Of a DNA stretch of 64,000 bases, positions 37,081-48,387 are shown in pieces (within the stretch, counting starts at the first letter, position 1; every line of letters begins with the position of its first letter). Location of the stretch: the NCBI GenBank assembly GCA_014529385.2, contig CM043942.1, positions 3,363,501-3,427,500 on the forward strand, in the 5' to 3' direction. The translations under genes were made by a program, and so were the position numbers. The stretch comes from Adiantum capillus-veneris. Taxonomy: Eukaryota > Streptophyta > Polypodiopsida > Polypodiales > Pteridaceae. The notes beneath the pieces were generated by a model, which saw nothing but the letters and a program-made list of their open reading frames with translations, was not told the DNA's origin and made no database searches.

Positions 37081-38330
37081 TTATAATTCAATCAATCTTA
37101 CATAGTTGTCCTTCCAAGCTCCCTTGCCTCCTGAGCCATAGTGCGTGGGAGTTTGTCTTGCGCGAGCCTCGCGTTGTTGTCTGTATGATGAGCCCATCGT
37201 AGCTTGGTCGCTGTTTTCTTGAATTTCCCATTCCCACTCCGCGTCTGCCATGTTGCCACTGCGGTAACTGCTGTCTGAATCTCTGCCCTGGTTGGTTGTT
37301 GCATGCCGCACACTGGACTGCTTGTTTTTTGGAAATGTCTTTATGTAGCCCTCCAATCACTGTTGTGAAAAACGTTGATCGAGGACATTTGGAAATCTAG
37401 CTAATAGAGCATCTACAATGTACCGTGCATGATCGGACAGTTGGTCTCTAAAATTTATAAAATAGTTCTTATATGTTGAATGTTGAGAATTTGTAGATGG
37501 CGTCAAAATTCCCTGCCCTGTGCTGTGTCAAAGTCCACCTTCCCACCATATTTAACCCTGTAGTAGCGTCCATGCATGTCTGGTATGGGTGCATCAGTAT
37601 CCTTGTCATGTGCATCAGGGGCGGCATGCTCTGAAAGTGGGGACTCCATTTATCCACCACTACCGAAACAGGCGAAATCATAATATCTGTCGCCGCTTCG
37701 TCTCTCACGGAGCTCTGCCCTGAGACGAGAGTCAATGCGTGCTGCTAGAGGAAGTTTGCCGACGGTGTTCTGGCAAATCATGAGCAGAATGGAGTGGTGT
37801 AGGACCCTGTGATGCCATGGGAGTGAGACCATGCAATGCAAGGGGAGAAGGACCCTGCGATGGAATGGGAGTAGGATGATAAGAAGGGGATGTAGACTGA
37901 GGTGCCGTCATTGCGAGGCTCTGGAGGTAAGGAGTCCCTCCCTTAATCCCCCGTGGTGAAGTCTGCGGAGAAATACCGTCGGTCGCAAGCTGCTGCAGAG
38001 TGTAGCGACCAAACAAATTATTTCTCTCTCAGAGGTACTGGTCTCGTAAAGAGAGAGCCCGCTGTAGGTCTGGATCTACGACCGGTGGAGGAACCTGAGA
38101 AGGGTAGGTGTAGAATGGCCATGCCTGAAAATAACAAATAAACCTATGACACTCATGGTTTAGGGTTAACTAGCCAGAAACATTCTTTATTTCTTTGCTT
38201 GTTCCCACCAACTCAAGACTCGGGTCCACTGGAGGCGATGTCCACCCCAGGTGGGAGCCCACCTGGGATGTGAACCAACCAAAAGAAGAGCCAGTTGGCT
38301 GCTCCCCACCAGTTGATCTCTTATCTGACA
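37081..38330 (-). pseudogene. CACTA accessory ORF-like region (copy 1)
   Basis: Minus-strand frames contain a Pro/Ser-rich N-terminal part (38016-37735), then ISKKQAVQCAACNNQ, RQTPTHYGSGGKGAWKDNYV and ends near 37081. The order and the sequence around HYGSGGKxAWK recur at 63409-63760. It may be the second (DNA-binding, TnpA/Ptta-like) gene of the CACTA family, but I could not assign a domain with certainty. It is frameshifted throughout. Confidence 0.45.
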
Positions 38331-39119
38331 TCTACATTACAAAGAGCAATATAAGATTAAGCTTTCCACCCTACTCACTCATCTATAAATACGTACACAA
38401 GTATATTAGCATACAAACATATAGATACATATACATATTAGTAGACGTAAGGAGAGGCTAGTAGTGCCTAAGGTCAACTGCACCTCTTTAGATATCATTA
38501 CAGTCTTAACTGTGGTAAAACTAAAGGTACATTGCGGTAATCCATGCATGAGTGGATCAATGACGGCAATGCCATGATTAAAAAAGGACTATACCCAACA
38601 GGAAGCGTCTAACCTTTGGGTGCTATGCTCCCGTACTTAGTGCCTACATACATGCATAAACAAATATATATGTACACACAAATATATACACATATACGTA
38701 ATGTAGCCATCGTTATGAGTAGAGATGAAGAGTTATGGTTGTAAATGTAGCCATCATTTTGTGTTGTGTGCAGTGCGAGAGTGCTCTTGCTCCTGTAGAG
38801 TGCTATAAGAAGAGCTTCTTTATTGTGCTTCTTGCGCAGCATCTCTTCACAACAGCTCCTTATTCGAGGGATTACTTTGCCTCCATTCTGAGGTACGATA
38901 TCATTAAAAGCTCTCCAACCTAATGCCTATTTGGTGGGGAGAAAGAGATAGGAAGAGAGATAGAGAGACAGATAGAGAAATTAAGGAGAAGAGAGTAGAA
39001 AGTAATTTCCAAGGGTCTGACGACGTCACGTAAAGAAGGTCTTTTTCATAGAACTCTACAGAAGCAAGAGCATAGCCACACTATGCACACCACAAAATGG
39101 TTGCTCCGTCTACAACTAT
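38331..39119. other. Non-coding segment with internal inverted similarity
   Basis: No gene. The complement of 38735-38830 resembles 39060-39115 (both with a CACACxACACAAAATGxTxGCT core) and 18390-18480. CATCTCTTCACAA, then TTCGAGGGATTACTT, at 38845-38880 recurs at about 45545-45590. It is probably CACTA subterminal or untranslated sequence. Confidence 0.4.
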
Positions 39120-39420
39120 TGCTCTTTAACTCCCTATTTCTTTATCTTCCTCTCTCTTCCTATCTCTTTATGCCGACGGATATCTCTATTTCTCTCTCTC
39201 CCACTTTCTCCCCATGGATATCTCTATTTCTCTCTTTCCCTTTCCCTCCCTCTTTTCCTATCTCTCTATATCTCCCTCTCTCTCCTCTCCCTTCCTCTTT
39301 CCTCTCTTTCTCTCTCTCTCTCTCCCTCTCTCCCTCTTTCCCCTCTTTCTCTCTCTCTCCCTCTTTCCTCTCTTCTCTAACCCTAACTCTCTTTCTCTCT
39401 CTCCCTCTTTCCTCTCTCTC

Positions 39421-39468
<48 letters not shown>

Positions 39469-39486
39469 TCTATCTACTCTCTCTTT

Positions 39487-39578
<92 letters not shown>

Positions 39579-39646
39579 TCTCTCTTTCATTCTCTTTATC
39601 TTTCCCTCTCTCTCTCTCTCTCCCTCTGTCCCTCTTTCTATTTCTC
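39120..39646. repeat. CT-rich tract with (CT)n
   Basis: Imperfect CTCTCC/CTTT-rich sequence grading into perfect (CT)n at about 39430-39465 and 39495-39574. It lies directly upstream of LINE piece E. Confidence 0.95.
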
Positions 39647-39760
39647 TCATTTCAGTCATTTTTGAGCATCGAGAGTCACTTATGAACTCCACTCACACCA
39701 CGTGACATGTTCATTTGGTCCCATAGGTCATATTTGACCTCCCAGGACGATAATAGAACT
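39647..39760 (+). mobile_element. LINE copy E, 3' end only (about 115 bp)
   Basis: It matches the last bases of the other copies, from CTCATTTCAGTCATTTTTGAG to GGACGATAATAGAAC. It is followed by (TATC)n and (TC)n and preceded by CT-rich DNA. It is a severely 5'-truncated insertion. Confidence 0.9.
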
Positions 39761-39807
39761 ATCTATCTATCTATCTATCTCTCTCTCTCTCTCTCTCTCC
39801 CCCCCCC

Positions 39808-39844
<37 letters not shown>

Positions 39845-39892
39845 TACTCTCTCTCTCCCTCTTTACCTCTTTTCCTATCTCTCTCTCTTTCC

Positions 39893-39980
<88 letters not shown>
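39761..39980. repeat. (TATC)n then (CT)n tract between LINE E and LINE D
   Basis: TATC units (39761-39780) grade into CT repeats with a short C-run, ending exactly where LINE D begins. Confidence 0.97.
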
Positions 39981-39982
<2 letters not shown>

Positions 39983-41177
39983 GAAGATGCGCAAAAGCTT
40001 ATGAGTGTCTTGGAACGCTTTTGCCTACATAGCAGGCTGATCGTGAATGGATCCGGAACCAAGGTTACGCTTGTAAAGACCCTCAATGATGAAAATCCAT
40101 GCATTCTATACAACAATGAGCAACTTGAAGTGGTAGATAGCTTCAAGTACCTTGGCCTTGAGGTTCCATCCAATCATAGATAGAAAGATTTCGCAATGCG
40201 TCGCTTAGAAGCCGGAAAGAGGGCTTATTATGCATTTGAGAACACGTGCAATGCTGGAGAGATCAAGTGTTGGGCTCTCAAAAAGTACCTCTTTGACACA
40301 TTGGTGACACCGGTGCTTCTTTATGGAGTGGAGGTGTGGGGTCGTAGCATCGGAAAGTCTACTTGGAAAGAATTTGAGAATGTCCAAAAGCGTTTTCTCA
40401 CCAACTTTTTCCAAGTCAAGACACAAACACCCTACATGCAAAGGGTTGTGGAGTACATGCTTAAGACACAACGTAGCCCTTTGTATTGACTTTCTAGAAT
40501 CGCATATGAAGCAAGTCAAAAGGTCCAAAAGACATGCAAGAACAAAATACTAAGTTCGGGGTGGATGCTTGACATCAAGAAGTGGTTTGGAAGATGGGAT
40601 GCATGTCACTCGGTCAAGGATGCGTCGATCGACTCCCAAGTTAATGAGGCCTTCCTACAACGCCAACGTATCACGGCTTGGGAGAAATACGGAGGTTCTC
40701 GCTTCAGCCATTACACCACACAGATTGCCCCAAACTACAAATCTCTCTTTTTCTTCGATCACGGTAACCAAACCCATCCCTACATCCTTGAGATCATCCC
40801 ATTGAGTGTGATCCGCACCATTGCCTCCATTCGTCTTAGCTCCCATTCTCTACCCTGCGAGACAGAATGTTGGGGCACTGGCGAGGAGTCTCATCGACTT
40901 TGCACCTTATGCCCTCGTCAAGTGCGAGAGAGTGAGTACCACACACTACTTGAGTGCTCAGCTTTTGACTAGATTAGGTCCTCTTTTCCCCATATATTCA
41001 GCCATGAGCTCTCCCTACATACCTTCCTCCCCCAACCACGATGTGGACTCTCTATTGTGACACTCATTTCAGCCATTTTTGAGCATCAAGAGTCACTTAT
41101 GACCTCTACTCACACCATGTGACATGTTCATTTGGTTCCATAGGTCATATTTGACCTCCGAGGACAATAATAGAACT
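39981..41177 (+). mobile_element. LINE copy D, 5'-truncated within the RT
   Basis: Begins TTAGAAGATGCGCAAAAGCTT immediately after (CT)n, just past the YADD motif in the RT. It runs through the C-terminal region to GGACAATAATAGAAC, then TATC/TC repeats. The reading frame is interrupted: at 40183 (TAG), by a 42-bp deletion at about 40438 removing the segment present in the other copies between TPYM and QRVVEYM, at 40489, and at 40972. Confidence 0.92.
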
Positions 41178-41201
41178 ATCTATCTTTCTCTCTATCTATC
41201 C

Positions 41202-41204
<3 letters not shown>

Positions 41205-41286
<82 letters not shown>

Positions 41287-41305
41287 AACCCTAAACCCTA
41301 AACCA
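41205..41305. repeat. (TC)n followed by three telomere-type repeats
   Basis: (CT)n runs to about 41285 and passes directly into TAAACCCTAAACCCTAAACC, i.e. three units of the plant telomere repeat CCCTAAA. Confidence 0.95.
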
Positions 41306-41574
41306 CCGACAAGGTAAAAGAGGTAGAGGCAAAGGTTAGCCAAGCTCACTCAGAAACCATCACCCAAGTGAAGACTTGTGTAACAAAGGAGCTCTGCGAA
41401 CGAAGACTTCAAGAAGAGAATGCCCTCAAGGTCCACATCAGTGGGCTTCCCTTGCAATGGTGCACCATTCAGGACACCCTTGAAGAAGCAATTACCAAGC
41501 TCAACAGCATTCTTCAGCCAGTCAATATCAATCCAGAGGTCATCGCTTGGATCAAGCAATCGCGTAGGAAGTGA
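41306..41574 (+). pseudogene. LINE ORF1-like fragment of a different family
   Basis: The open frame contains KVKEVEAKVSQAHSETITQV and LCERRLQEENALKVHISGLP, a coiled-coil stretch leading into a strand pattern like the start of an RRM-type ORF1 domain. It continues through DTLEEAITKLNSILQPVNI to a stop at 41574. Upstream it opens into the telomere-type repeats with no start codon before 41368. The assignment to LINE ORF1 is inference from this layout. Confidence 0.35.
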
Positions 41575-41830
41575 TCTGTCTCTACTCATAAATGTTGCTC
41601 GTCCCACCGCTAGACCTAGTTGATTGGGTGAAAGAGACGCTAAGAAGCACTACTAGCTCCACCACTAGATCTGGTTGATGGGGTGAAAGAGATGCTAATA
41701 ACCACTAGATCTAGTTGATCGGGTGCAAGAGACGCTAAGAAGCAGTAGTAGTGCTTCTTAGCGTCTCTTTCACCCAATCAACTAGATCTAGTGGTGGGAT
41801 GAGCAGCATTTATGAGAGAGATAGATCACT
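41567..41830. repeat. Foldback repeat with three tandem units and one inverted unit
   Basis: GGAAGTGATCT (41569) and AGATCACTTCC (to about 41833) bound an inverted repeat with arms of about 85 bp. The left half holds three direct copies of a unit with CCAC(C/T)(A/G)CTAGA and CTAGTTGAT, then GGGTGAAAGAGACGCTAA. The right arm is one reversed copy. The tip is GTAGTAGTGC. There is no coding capacity. Confidence 0.85.
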
Positions 41831-42083
41831 TCCTTTGCGATTGCAGCTTCAGTCTCCATCGCATTCCGAGCGCAGTGCTCGTTGTCCCTGCTTGTGAGAA
41901 CATACCTAGAGCATACGTACCTGGAGTGGATGCAAAGACAAGTAAATACAATGACGCAATGACGTATATAGACAAGAATGGACCAAAAGCCACATGAATA
42001 CATCATATATTATAAAATGGAGCAAAATTGTTCAAATACAATATTTATGGCTTTAAGAGGTCTCTCTCTCATCCTCGCATAGC

Positions 42084-45000
42084 TCAGCATAGCTTCATAT
42101 ATCTATATAGAGCTCTCCGTTTAGACATATGTCCTCCATTTTCATTTTGTAGATCCTCTGCATGCACCCCATAGAGAGTAGCAGCTTGATGCTCGTCTGG
42201 CACCACCTCAACGGCTTTTGACTGAGCATCTTCTTCGATCTCCTCCATTGATGCCGCTGTGATTGGCACATGGTAGCCCTCATATGTCCGTGCACTACGA
42301 GGGGCTACCTCTATGACGTACCACCGGTTTGATGCAGGCTTTGTAGGATGAAATATCACCTGCCATAGCCACATAACTTACATGAGAGCTTCCAAGCACA
42401 TAACTTCTAAAATTGGATGTTAACTATTTACATACTTACTTGTTCACAATTCTCGGGTAGTACAAAAGTGTCTCTTAGGTCAGTCCATCTCTTATTTGAA
42501 TCCACCTCAAGGAAACCACACTCTCCTCTACGCATAGTAGCGTTGTGACCCTCCATGATTATCTTGAACCATTACACGTCGAACAAGTTGACAAAAAATC
42601 CTCTATAATCGATCCTCAAAATCTCTTGTAGCATGCTGAAGTAAGTGAGTTCCGCCACCACATGATCTGCATCAGAGGACCGTCGTCGACTAGATTGTTC
42701 AAATTTTGCCATGATTCCACAATCTTGAGTAAAACACTTTGTGTCGATTCGTTCCACCCTAAAATGTTGACCTTTACACCATGCTGTTGTGCATGACTTA
42801 TACTACAACCAACATACATTATGAGTAGCCGTTCAAACATCTAGAAAGTCACTAGTCGTACATTGCAAACTTACCTTGGTCGCGCAACGCCAAGAGTACT
42901 TCCACTCCTCCTCGGTCACTTCTTCACTGCACTGTTGTGCGCTTTTCAATTGGTTGTGCAACCATCTTAAGTAGGCTCTCCAGACCCGCCAGATAATGCA
43001 TCGGTGGTCATCTTCCCCGTCTCCACTCAATTCGTGCCCTTTGTCTCTCTTGCTTTGCATCCTAATATTGTGAAATCCACTTTTGCATCACTGGATTGTG
43101 AAGCATGCAAAATCGGTTGATTTTAGTCTCTAGATCTTCCATCATCGTGTGACTTCAAACCAATAAGCTTTCTTTCTTTATCAGAACACCTTCGGAGCGA
43201 GTACATTATGCCAGTGGGGGTCTGCACAGATGGAATGGTCTCTTTTACTTTGCGTTCTTGGGCTTTTGTGAAAATCCATGGCGCTTTAGGGAGTTTTATC
43301 GATCCATCGGATGCTGTCTGCGGCCAATATTTCTCTATATGATCCACATTTCTAAGGTCAACCCTAGCTCCCAAAATATCTTTCTTACCGGTCAGATGGT
43401 CCCATAGCAAATTACCCACATTCTTAAATATGTGCATTGGATCAAGCAAGTGATTGATCATGAGTCGGGGCCAATATGATAACTCGTACCATAGAGAGAG
43501 TCTCTTCATCCCTTGGGAAAAACCGTCATCACACTTCTCCTTTTTCTCTAACCATGCTTGTGCAGACATCCTCGGTGGCTCTCTTTCCAAAAAGCCGTCG
43601 CGTAACACATGATTCTCTGGAAGATACGCTTGATGACCTTCGTAGATTTGCTTCTTCAATGAGGGCGCACGACGTGCATTTAGTCTAGGTCCACATGTGA
43701 CACATGCTCTGTATCCGCTTGTTTGAAGCCCTGCATGTATACACATGACAATAGATAAGATTGAGAAAAACCAAGATTTACAGTGTTTGAGTTTACGTGT
43801 AAATCACCTAAGCATTCTGTTTGTCCAGGATAGTCATGCATGGTCCACATTAGAATGCCTCTAATCAAAGAATTCCGTCCACTTGTGTGTCGGCTCATAT
43901 CCACCACTTCTATGCCAATCCACAGTTGTTGTAGCTTTTCCAATAGTGGACGAAGATACACATCCATATTCTTCACTTTATACCGCCCTGGCACAATCAA
44001 GCTTAGCCATAAGTGCCCCTTCTTGGTAGTCAACCACGGGGAAATGTTGTAGTTGACGATGACAATAGCCCATACATTGTAAGATGTTGATCTTTGACCA
44101 AATGGATTTACGCCATCCATAGCCAGGCCTAGGTGCAAATTTCGAGCTTCCCTGGCAAAATCTGACCATGTTTCGTCTATATGTTTCTAGGCTACGCAAT
44201 CTGCAGGAATTCGTAGTACACCATCCGAAGATTTATTCTCCTCATTTCATGATGCTAGGGCAGCCATGGACTTACATTCAAAGAAATGCTTGATGCGAGC
44301 AAGCAGATGAAAATGTGACAAAACCTTTTGTGGAATTTTTGTTCCATGGAGATCTACTTGATATCTCTCGGAATCACATTTTGGACACTTCTCCATGTCT
44401 ATGTATTCCCCTCTGAAAAGAATGCAGTCATTAGGACAAGCGTGAATTGAATTGTAATCCATCCCCAAGTTTTGCAAGATCTTTCTTGTTTCCTATCAGG
44501 AATCTGCCATCACATTATCAGCTGGCAGTATGTGCTCTTTGAGCAATCTACACAGTGAAAAAAATGCGGTACAATTGTGTAAGTTATCTATCAAATCATT
44601 ATACATCTAGAGTTTTTTATTAAAGTAAACACATTGTAATAGATCACCTGAAAAGCGCTGAGACGATAGTGTCACTCCATCCAAACTTTGCTTGCATGTT
44701 GAGAATAACCAGGAGCGCCTTCAATCTAGACACACGTGCTCCATCATACAATGGCGTATCGGCTTCACTTTTCATATCATCATAGATAAGCCTTTCTGAA
44801 TCCATGATCATCTCAATCATTTCATCGATCTCGGGCTCAAACATTGCCTCGTTGGGAATGTGGTATGCATGATCATCCTCCAAGCTGTCAGAGGCTATAT
44901 CTTGTGGCCTCACGTATGCTGCTTGACCAAAGCGCCTGCGAACATGTCTAATGGGTTGCAAGATTGCTGCTTGTTGGCCAGCGTCAGAGTCCGATGAGTT

Positions 45001-45241
45001 ATAATTGGCAACAAATCGATCTATAATAGATGGATTGAACTCGCCAAATTCGCGAATGTGTTGCAAAGAAACTTGTCTTGTCCGTCGCATAGCATACTTC
45101 CATTGATTACAAGGACATAAGATCCTTGTTGAGGGATAGTTGTTTCGGTTGGATGGCCCCACATCCTTGTCACTGCTCATAATGAGGGTAAAAACCTTAT
45201 AACCTGGACATAAATTTAATCTTCTATTGGCATCCTCCATC

Positions 45242-45316
<75 letters not shown>

Positions 45317-45366
45317 TTCACATTGTAAACTACCTCACATTCTCTAGTCATGTCCAATCCCCGCAC
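42084..45366 (-). pseudogene. CACTA (En/Spm) Tnp2 transposase, degraded
   Basis: This is the transposase that cuts and pastes CACTA elements. Minus-strand order: a transposase-associated N-terminal part (LIYDDMKSEADTPLYDGARV then AKFGWSDTIVSALF, 45240-44644), a probable intron (GTGATC donor at 44649), and the Tnp2 segment (NLGMDYNSIHACPNDCILF then GEYIDMEKCPKCDSERY, 44477-44247). The core follows (LGLAMDGVNPFGQRS, SPWLTTKKGHLWLSLIVPG and RGILMWTMHDYPG, 44138-43750), then LLDPMHIFKNVGNLLWDHLTGKK-type sequence and GLKSHDDG (43746-43123). DUF4216-like sequence ends it (42840-42084). Adjacent TGA-TAG stops near 44490, and stops around 44245 and 44188, show it is inactive. Confidence 0.88.
45247..45311. 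repeat. (CT)n microsatellite in the Tnp2 5' region
   Basis: About 32 CT units within the 5' part of the minus-strand Tnp2 gene, giving an Arg-Glu run there. No LINE is inserted. Confidence 0.97.
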
Positions 45367-46150
45367 ACCTCGGTCTAGAGGTGCACGGAGATCAGAACCA
45401 CCGGGTTATAGTCTTGTCTTTATTGGTCAATGCCTATATCTGTGGTACAAGAAATCTACACACCCACGTCTACATGATAGTGCATGTAGTGGACAACATG
45501 CCTTTGCCTCTTCTCTAACTGTAGCATTTCACAGCATCTTAACATCTCTTCACAATAGATCTTTGTTCGAGGGATTACTTAGCACATTAGATGTTGGCCT
45601 CCAATCTAAGTATCATGCCGTTGAAATATTTCCAACTTAAGGTCGCATCCGTGTAGAGGAAGAGAGGGATCACCGTTCGTCTAACTCTAATTTTTTTACC
45701 GTAATCCCGAAGGTAGCTCTAATATAAAAACTCAATATAAGATCTGATCTTAAATCTAATCTAATTGAACATGTGGTGATTTGCGACTAGTTGAATATGG
45801 TTATTGTGTGAGTTAATAGGCCCAGGTAGGTCACCTAATAAAAATATAACCTATCACGTGAGTTCAACAGAAGGGTATTTAAAGTTCTTGAAAGTTACAG
45901 AAATATATATACAAAAGGGTATTATTTTTTCAAATTTGAGAAAAACTTACAGATTTTAAAAGAAAAGGATACATTATATTCTTAACAAATTGCATAGATA
46001 AGGGGTTTAACAAACATGTCTTGAACGCACGTGATATGGTAGTTTTACACATAGTGAACCCCCCGAGTTAATAGGTGTCAGATTTTGATGGGAATATCGT
46101 TTCTTACCCCAAGGGCATAACAAGCACAAGGCTCCAACAAACGGAAAGAC
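45367..46150. other. Inter-element sequence between two CACTA relics
   Basis: A 96-codon plus-strand frame (45350-45640) contains SLHNRSLFEGLLS, which has a counterpart SLHNSSLFEGLL at about 38850-38885. It is probably part of a CACTA element rather than a host gene. The rest is AT-rich with no recognised feature. Confidence 0.4.
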
Positions 46151-46159
46151 CCCTCTAAA

Positions 46160-47875
46160 TCTCACAATGGCAGATTGGGTAACCATTTGGGAAGAACACC
46201 ACAACAACAATCCAGCTTCGTGTCCTTTACCAAAAGGTATGTCAAGGTATTATATATTTTTAAGGCCTCCATATTGGAAGGACTTAGAAATTACAACACC
46301 TCTTGGATCCCATGCACATATTCAAGAATGTAGCCCGAACACTATGGGACCACATTATTGGTAACAAGGACTCTTTGGGTGCGAGGGAGGATTTGAGGCT
46401 TTTAAAAAAGTCTCCCTGCCTCTGCTACTCCACGTCGTGCCCCAAATGGAAATATTGTGCTTCCTAAAGTACCATGGATGCTAGCCAAAGAAGAATTAAA
46501 CAAGGTGAAGGGTACCATTGCCTCTATTGGCACACCAACAGGATACATGAGGTCATCAAACGGTGGATCGTTCAAGAGGCATTTGTTTATATATCAGAGT
46601 ATTTGGCACAAGTTGATCCTTCAATGCCTCGCATGTGGTTATACGAGGAAGATGCAAGGATGACTTCACACTTGCCAAGTGGAAAGAGGAAACTACTTAA
46701 CATGGATATGAATCTATCACAAGTGGTCAATAACTTTTGTATTCTCAATGTAAAGATTATGACCAAGTGGGTGGACTTGTACAGTGGCAAAGGCAAGGTG
46801 TTTGCAGGAGAGGGAAGCATGGAAACAAGCACATGGAGGAAGGAGGGTACTCCCAGTGCCTAGACACTTTGCATGTTTCCCAAACTCATTAGTGCAGAGT
46901 GGATTCATGAGAGAATAACAGAGGCAAAAGCGCGCAGACAAGACATCACCAACAAAGAATGGGAGTATGCATGAGGCTGCGTACCAAAGGTAGAGTACTT
47001 ATATATCTAAACCATTTTGTAAAAAAATTTCTTAAAATTATCTTTAATATGTATTTGATAAATTAAGATATTTTTCTATTTTGTAGTGATTTTCCTTTAA
47101 CTCTATGTGGTCAAAGGGTCGTCACTTTCGTACGCGCCACATTGACGAGCGTAGAACCACCATGGATTGTGCCATCATGGGCAACTTTGACACAGATGGT
47201 GATGAAGGCAGGTACTGCGGAACTATTGAAAGGATACTAAAGGTTAATTTTAGAACCTTTCATACCTTCATCTTCGAGTGCAAGTGGTCTGCAAATGTGT
47301 CTAGACGATATGAGAATGGCCTCTACATGGTGGACTCTAGTGTGCATCACACAGGGAGGTGTGACAATTTAGTTTTACCACACAATTGTGAGCAGGTGAG
47401 TGACATGTACCTTTTTTATTCTTATTTTCTTGTAGCATTAGTTATACCAATGTTACTCACTTTGAACTTCTATTTTATAAGTCATCTATATCCCAGTAAT
47501 CCACCAACCAAAACTTTGGTTCGTAATTCCCGTAACACCTCAGGGGAGAACCTTTTTTTTCTACTAATGAAGTAGAGACTATCTTCGCCCTCTTCCACCT
47601 CCAACTTTGGATGAGGTGGAAACAGAGGAGAGGGAGGTCGATGAATCAAGTCCGGCGGTAGCAAGTCTTAGCGAGGATGATTGTCATGATGATGAAGATG
47701 ATGAGATGGAGGATGACGAACTCCAAGATGATGAAGGCAATGCATCCATAAACGACAATTCCGTTTCTCTCTTTATTGATTTAGGATCCATGGGCTTAGA
47801 ATTGGATGATGCCTCATGTAGAGATCTTTTGGAAGATGATTCATAAACATTTTGCAGTTATGAAGTTTTTTGGTC
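46160..47875 (+). pseudogene. CACTA Tnp2 relic, copy 3 (sister of the 18.7-21-kb copy)
   Basis: Plus-strand pieces: WVTIWEEHHNNNPA with LPKGMSRYYIFLRPPYW (46167), PTGYMRSSNGGSFK (about 46540), HLPSGKRKLLNMDMNLSQVV (46675), and the DUF4216-like WSKGRHFRTRHIDERR, then DTDGDEGRYCGTIERILKVN and FHTFIFECKW (47105-47575). The acidic tail is at 47607-47846. Frameshifts separate most pieces. It is in the right orientation for the CACTA terminus at 48386. Confidence 0.75.
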
Positions 47876-47999
47876 ATGTAATCCATTCATCTCTCTCTCC
47901 CTTCTCTTCCTCTCTCTAGATTAAGGAATATGCTCAATTATGTTAATCAATTGACAGTGATTATTTTAGTTGTAACCAAGTGTAATCGTATTATCCCGC

Positions 48000-48386
48000 C
48001 CCCCCGTCCCCCCCCCCCCCCCCCCCTCTCTCTCTCTCTCTCTCTTCTTTTTTAAATTTAAAAATTTTATACCATATTCTTTAATTTTTATTGAGAGGAG
48101 GGAAACACCAAAATTTGAAGGAGGAGGCAGGGGGGGGATGTTTATTTTAAGCCAGCATTTGAAAGTTTAGGCACTAAATTTGGTTGCCGGATATAAAAGC
48201 GGTAATATATGCGGTAATAAAAGTGGTAATAAATGCGATAATAATGGAAAAAACTATCGCGGAAATAATTTTATCACCAAAAAAACCCCCCGCCTTCCTC
48301 TCTCTTCTTTCTCTACTTGAATTTGCACCTTCTCTCTACAAAACGTGATAAAACAGCACGGTAAACACTTAGAGATTTTCGTAGTG
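48000..48386 (+). repeat. CACTA 3' subterminal and terminal region
   Basis: A C-run and (CT)n at 48020-48045 are followed by repeated GCGGTAATA/GTGGTAATAA-type units (48190-48270) and a terminus ending TTTTCGTAGTG. Subterminal repeats of this type are where CACTA proteins bind. Related GGTAATC and ATTACCGC units occur at 62600-62720. Confidence 0.65.
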
Positions 48387-48387
48387 T

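Larger units (their letters stand above)
37035..48387. mobile_element. 11.35-kb block of CACTA-type DNA inserted in the LTR of element A
   Basis: Both edges carry GATA from the LTR. The right end reads GAGATTTTCGTAGTG (to 48386), i.e. CACTACGAAAATCTC on the other strand, a typical plant CACTA terminus. It is preceded by subterminal GCGGTAATA-type repeats (48190-48270). The left end (GATAACAATACC) has no CACTA, so the block is truncated or composite. Inside are two Tnp2 relics in opposite orientation, an accessory ORF, a CT tract with two LINE pieces and a foldback repeat. Confidence 0.7.

Noticed and set aside
39083-39705. Long Ser-Leu-rich reading frames in the CT tract
   Set aside because: They are translations of (CT)n repeats in several frames. 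The same artefact occurs at every (GA)n, (TG)n, (CA)n and (AT)n tract in the window.
45350-45640. A 96-codon frame as an independent host gene
   Set aside because: Part of it has a counterpart at 38.85 kb in another CACTA context, so it is more likely transposon sequence.
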